From Stomorhina lunata (taxonomy: Eukaryota > Arthropoda > Insecta > Diptera > Rhiniidae): 64,000 nt of DNA. The notes beneath the pieces are model-generated. The model made no database searches. It saw only the letters and a list, made by a program, of their open reading frames with translations, and was not told the origin of the DNA. Below, one piece after another: positions 59,801-64,000 of this stretch (positions are counted from its first letter, which is position 1; the number at the start of each line of letters is the position of its first letter). The position numbers were made by a program, and so were the translations under genes. The stretch lies in contig OW121742.1 in assembly GCA_933228675.1 (NCBI GenBank), positions 108,005,440 through 108,069,439 of the forward strand, given 5' to 3'.

Positions 59801-61977
59801 AGTATTAGTATTAGTATTAGTATTAGTATTAGTATTAGTATTAGTATTAGTATTAGTATTAGTATTAGTATTAGTATTAGTATTAGTATTAGTATTAGTA
59901 TTAGTATTAGTATTAGTATTAGTATTAGTATTAGTATTAGTATTAGTATTAGTATTAGTATTAGTATTAGTATTAGTATTAGTATTAGTATTAGTATTAG
60001 TATTAGTATTAGTATTAGTATTAGTATTAGTATTAGTATTAGTATTAGTATTAGTATTAGTATTAGTATTAGTATTAGTATTAGTATTAGTATTAGTATT
60101 AGTATTAGTATTAGTATTAGTATTAGTATTAGTATTAGTATTAGTATTAGTATTAGTATTAGTATTAGTATTAGTATTAGTATTAGTATTAGTATTAGTA
60201 TTAGTATTAGTATTAGTATTAGTATTAGTATTAGTATTAGTATTAGTATTAGTATTAGTATTAGTATTAGTATTAGTATTAGTATTAGTATTAGTATTAG
60301 TATTAGTATTAGTATTAGTATTAGTATTAGTATTAGTATTAGTATTAGTATTAGTATTAGTATTAGTATTAGTATTAGTATTAGTATTAGTATTAGTATT
60401 AGTATTAGTATTAGTATTAGTATTAGTATTAGTATTAGTATTAGTATTAGTATTAGTATTAGTATTAGTATTAGTATTAGTATTAGTATTAGTATTAGTA
60501 TTAGTATTAGTATTAGTATTAGTATTAGTATTAGTATTAGTATTAGTATTAGTATTAGTATTAGTATTAGTATTAGTATTAGTATTAGTATTAGTATTAG
60601 TATTAGTATTAGTATTAGTATTAGTATTAGTATTAGTATTAGTATTAGTATTAGTATTAGTATTAGTATTAGTATTAGTATTAGTATTAGTATTAGTATT
60701 AGTATTAGTATTAGTATTAGTATTAGTATTAGTATTAGTATTAGTATTAGTATTAGTATTAGTATTAGTATTAGTATTAGTATTAGTATTAGTATTAGTA
60801 TTAGTATTAGTATTAGTATTAGTATTAGTATTAGTATTAGTATTAGTATTAGTATTAGTATTAGTATTAGTATTAGTATTAGTATTAGTATTAGTATTAG
60901 TATTAGTATTAGTATTAGTATTAGTATTAGTAGATTAGTATTAGTATTAGTATTAGTATTAGTATTAGTATTAGTATTAGTATTAGTATTAGTATTAGTA
61001 TTAGTATTAGTATTAGTATTAGTATTAGTATTAGTATTAGTATTAGTATTAGTATTAGTATTAGTATTAGTATTAGTATTAGTATTAGTATTAGTATTAG
61101 TATTAGTATTAGTATTAGTATTAGTATTAGTATTAGTATTAGTATTAGTATTAGTATTAGTATTAGTATTAGTATTAGTATTAGTATTAGTATTAGTATT
61201 AGTATTAGTATTAGTATTAGTATTAGTATTAGTATTAGTATTAGTATTAGTATTAGTATTAGTATTAGTATTAGTATTAGTATTAGTATTAGTATTAGTA
61301 TTAGTATTAGTATTAGTATTAGTATTAGTATTAGTATTAGTATTAGTATTAGTATTAGTATTAGTATTAGTATTAGTATTAGTATTAGTATTAGTATTAG
61401 TATTAGTATTAGTATTAGTATTAGTATTAGTATTAGTATTAGTATTAGTATTAGTATTAGTATTAGTATTAGTATTAGTATTAGTATTAGTATTAGTATT
61501 AGTATTAGTATTAGTATTAGTATTAGTATTAGTATTAGTATTAGTATTAGTATTAGTATTAGTATTAGTATTAGTATTAGTATTAGTATTAGTATTAGTA
61601 TTAGTATTAGTATTAGTATTAGTATTAGTATTAGTATTAGTATTAGTATTAGTATTAGTATTAGTATTAGTATTAGTATTAGTATTAGTATTAGTATTAG
61701 TATTAGTATTAGTATTAGTATTAGTATTAGTATTAGTATTAGTATTAGTATTAGTATTAGTATTAGTATTAGTATTAGTATTAGTATTAGTATTAGTATT
61801 AGTATTAGTATTAGTATTAGTATTAGTATTAGTATTAGTATTAGTATTAGTATTAGTATTAGTATTAGTATTAGTATTAGTATTAGTATTAGTATTAGTA
61901 TTAGTATTAGTATTAGTATTAGTATTAGTATTAGTATTAGTATTAGTATTAGTATTAGTATTAGTATTAGTATTAGT
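50832..61977. repeat. (TATTAG)n hexamer satellite, segment 3
   Basis: About 11.15 kb (roughly 1,860 units). I saw two irregularities: one extra T at about 58595 (ATTATGTATT) and an extra AG at about 60932 (TTAGTAGATTAG). It ends near 61977 at TTAGTCTATG. Very long ORFs reading (LV)n and (IS)n cross it only because the hexamer leaves two of three plus-strand frames open. They are not genes. Confidence 0.99.
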
Positions 61978-63660
61978 CTATGTTATAGGGTATGTGTTAG
62001 TCCATGTCATGTAAAAGTTAAAAATTTGGTTTGACAATGTTCCGCGACTTTGTTCAGGAGTATTTGGTCCAACTTTTTTCTGCATGTACCAACATCGAAA
62101 AAGATCCAAATAATATGTATTTGATACATTTGCAAGAAACATGTCAATACCGCCGTCTTGCGGCAATCTTTTGTAGCATTTTTAAAAACACAAAAATAGA
62201 TGCTTTCAAAAACTTTCAAAAGAGATATCTGCGATGAAATTCCGACAAAAAATAAGAATTCTAGGGGCAAAATTTGGTCTCAAAAACTTTATGCGCTTTT
62301 GTGCCATTTTAAATGCAAATTTTATACTTTTTTCACTCCTGCATTATCTTTTATACATATCTTTTCTCTAAGTGTACTGATGTTTTTTTTATGGTGATGA
62401 AATCTTTTACACTTATCTAACTATACAAATTTAAAAAAGTATAATTTATGACCTATTAAGAAAGTTACAGCGCAAAATTTGCTTCTGGTTTAAAAGCCAA
62501 AATTATAGAAAACACCCTTTATTTCAGGAACCAAAATAGCTTGGGCCATTTTATGTAGCACCAAGGATAGCTGAATATATGTCTGAACAAATTTATGTAA
62601 ATTCATGTGATTATCTTGAAATTTAAAAACCTACTTTTTTTGATATATTGCTATCTATAACTAAGTCTATATCGTAGATTTTTAATTATTCGAATAATTT
62701 TATGTTCGATTAACGTTAATCGATTAATTTTGTAATTAATTCATTTATTTTAAGAATTTTTAGTACTATTTTCTTTCACCCAAAATCATTATTATTACTT
62801 CTTGATTTTAAAAGTTTCCATTTTCCTATATTTCATTGTTATTTCTCCTTCCATTCCCCAAGTATTTTCGTCCTTAATATTTCATTCTTTGGTATTTCAA
62901 GGTCGATTTATGCTAAAATTATTTTGTGTTTTTCCAGCCTTTATTTTCTTTTTTATATAAATTTATTAGATTGTTTCAAATATATACAAATTTTGTTTTA
63001 ATAATATAAAACTCTTATATAAATTCCGGTTTTATGTTAATTTTTTCAACTACTACGCACATTTGTAAAAGATTTTTCCTATTTGTTCAATATCTAAGGC
63101 TCTAAATGCATTAAAAGCGTTAAAAAAGCTTTATGTCACAAACTTTCCAAAACTCCACTAAAACTTCTTAAACAAATTTTTTAAAAGTTTTGAGGCCTTA
63201 AGCGTCTTATCGCCTTAATTGTGTTTTTCTCTTGCCATTTTGTATCCCTTATTAAAATTCTATTTCCCTTAAATATTTATCCTTTATTTTCCATTTCTTT
63301 TTCTTTTTACCAAAATTTAATTGTGTTTTATTAAATATTTGTGATAAAATAAAAATTTTTGTTGGTAACATTTATTGAGTCCTTTTGTTAGTCCTTTGAT
63401 GTTTAGCCTAAAATTTCTCCTTTTAGTTTTTCTTGTTTATTGTTAATATATCACTTAGACCTCAAGGTTATGTTTTGGGTTAAAAGGAAAAACATGAAAT
63501 ATTTTTGTCTTAATTTGGTTTGATGCAAAGGAGGCTAAATCAATTGCTAAAGGATACTTTCTTTTTGGGATAATAAATGGTATATAAAGAACATATTTAT
63601 GTGAATTCAAGGTTATCAGAAAAATGTTAAGGATAGAAATTTTAAGGATAGATATGTCTC
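61978..63660. other. AT-rich flank of the satellite, no recognised feature
   Basis: Small frames at 61978-62400 overlap on both strands; none has a recognisable product. Two perfect palindromes, AATTATTCGAATAATT (62684-62699) and ATTAACGTTAAT (62709-62720), sit close together. Otherwise AT-rich with no features seen. Confidence 0.5.
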
Positions 63661-63667
63661 AGGTTTT

Positions 63668-63843
63668 TTTTATACCCACCATCAAAAAAATGGGTGGTAA
63701 ATTGAGATTGTCATTCCGTTTGTAATTTCCGTAATATTGTCTTAAAAACCAAAAGTGATAATATTCTGAATCCTTGTGAAATTGTAAGATTCTAAGATTG
63801 AGCGATGTCTGCCTGTTTGTCGGTCTGTCTGTCTGATTGTCTT

Positions 63844-63922
<79 letters not shown>

Positions 63923-64000
63923 GTCTGTCTAATTGTCTGTCGGTCTGATTGTCTGTCTGTCTGTCTGTCTGTATGTCTATCTGTCTGTCTGTCTGATTGT
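63668..64000 (+). mobile_element. DINE-like repeat with (CTGT)n, runs off the window
   Basis: Head TTTATACCCACCATCAAAAA then GTAAATTGAGATTGTCATTC and GATTGAGCGATGTCTGCCTG. This matches the family at 8855-9000. From about 63817 to the edge it is almost pure GTCT/CTGT repeat with occasional GATT and TATG variants. The copy is cut by the window end. Confidence 0.7.

Noticed and set aside
30712..61977. CRISPR-like array
   Set aside because: No spacers: the hexamers are head to tail. This is a eukaryotic satellite.
50789..62014. A 3,741-codon ORF of Leu-Val/Ile-Ser repeats and a 2,592-codon one in the next frame
   Set aside because: Both are translations of the (TATTAG)n satellite, which lacks stops in two plus-strand frames. 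They are not genes.
62037..62237. 66-codon ORF beyond the satellite
   Set aside because: Overlapping frames on both strands, no recognisable domain, and no sign of expression signals. It cannot be supported from sequence alone.

Overview
The window looks like repeat-rich, AT-rich DNA from a dipteran insect, most likely a calyptrate fly. It holds DINE-1/Helentron-like repeats carrying (GTCC/GTCT)n stretches, a DD41D mariner relic, a Tc3-like transposon, two APE-type LINEs and a tRNA-derived SINE. I find no host gene I can support with confidence. Every recognisable coding sequence belongs to a transposable element. The species call is inference from repeat content.

Layout. 1-8.85 kb: a truncated and a complete copy of a ~2.1 kb inverted-repeat element with ~130 bp internal tandem repeats, an apparently intact single-ORF LINE between them, then DINE-like copies split by a SINE with its target-site duplication. 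8.85-12.5 kb: more DINE/Helentron-like material, carrying a frameshifted mariner. 12.5-14.4 kb: AT-rich with no recognised feature. 14.4-16.45 kb: a degenerate minisatellite built on TGACTCA. 17.4-24.6 kb: a 34 bp palindromic minisatellite interrupted by a ~2.6 kb Helentron-like insertion. The same 34 bp family returns in inverted orientation at 25.9-26.8 kb. 26.8-28.9 kb: an AATCGATT-rich degenerate minisatellite. 28.9-30.7 kb: mostly featureless, with one weak exon candidate.

30.7-62.0 kb is a hexamer satellite, (TATTAG)n, about 27 kb in all. It was split twice by mobile elements: an intact Tc3-like transposon (40458-42056, TA duplicated) and a 5'-truncated LINE (48230-50831, minus strand). 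I saw only two phase slips in the satellite, so it is very homogeneous. 62.0-63.66 kb is AT-rich with no feature, and the window ends in another DINE-like repeat with a long (CTGT)n tract.

The genes do not form a pathway. The LINEs could mobilise themselves and possibly the SINE, and the Tc3-like transposase could act on its own termini. The most notable items are the hexamer satellite with its nested insertions, the SINE with complete hallmarks, the 34 bp palindromic minisatellite with an inverted arm, the three-step hairpin in the LINE leader, and the TGACTCA minisatellite whose units resemble AP-1/CncC-Maf sites.
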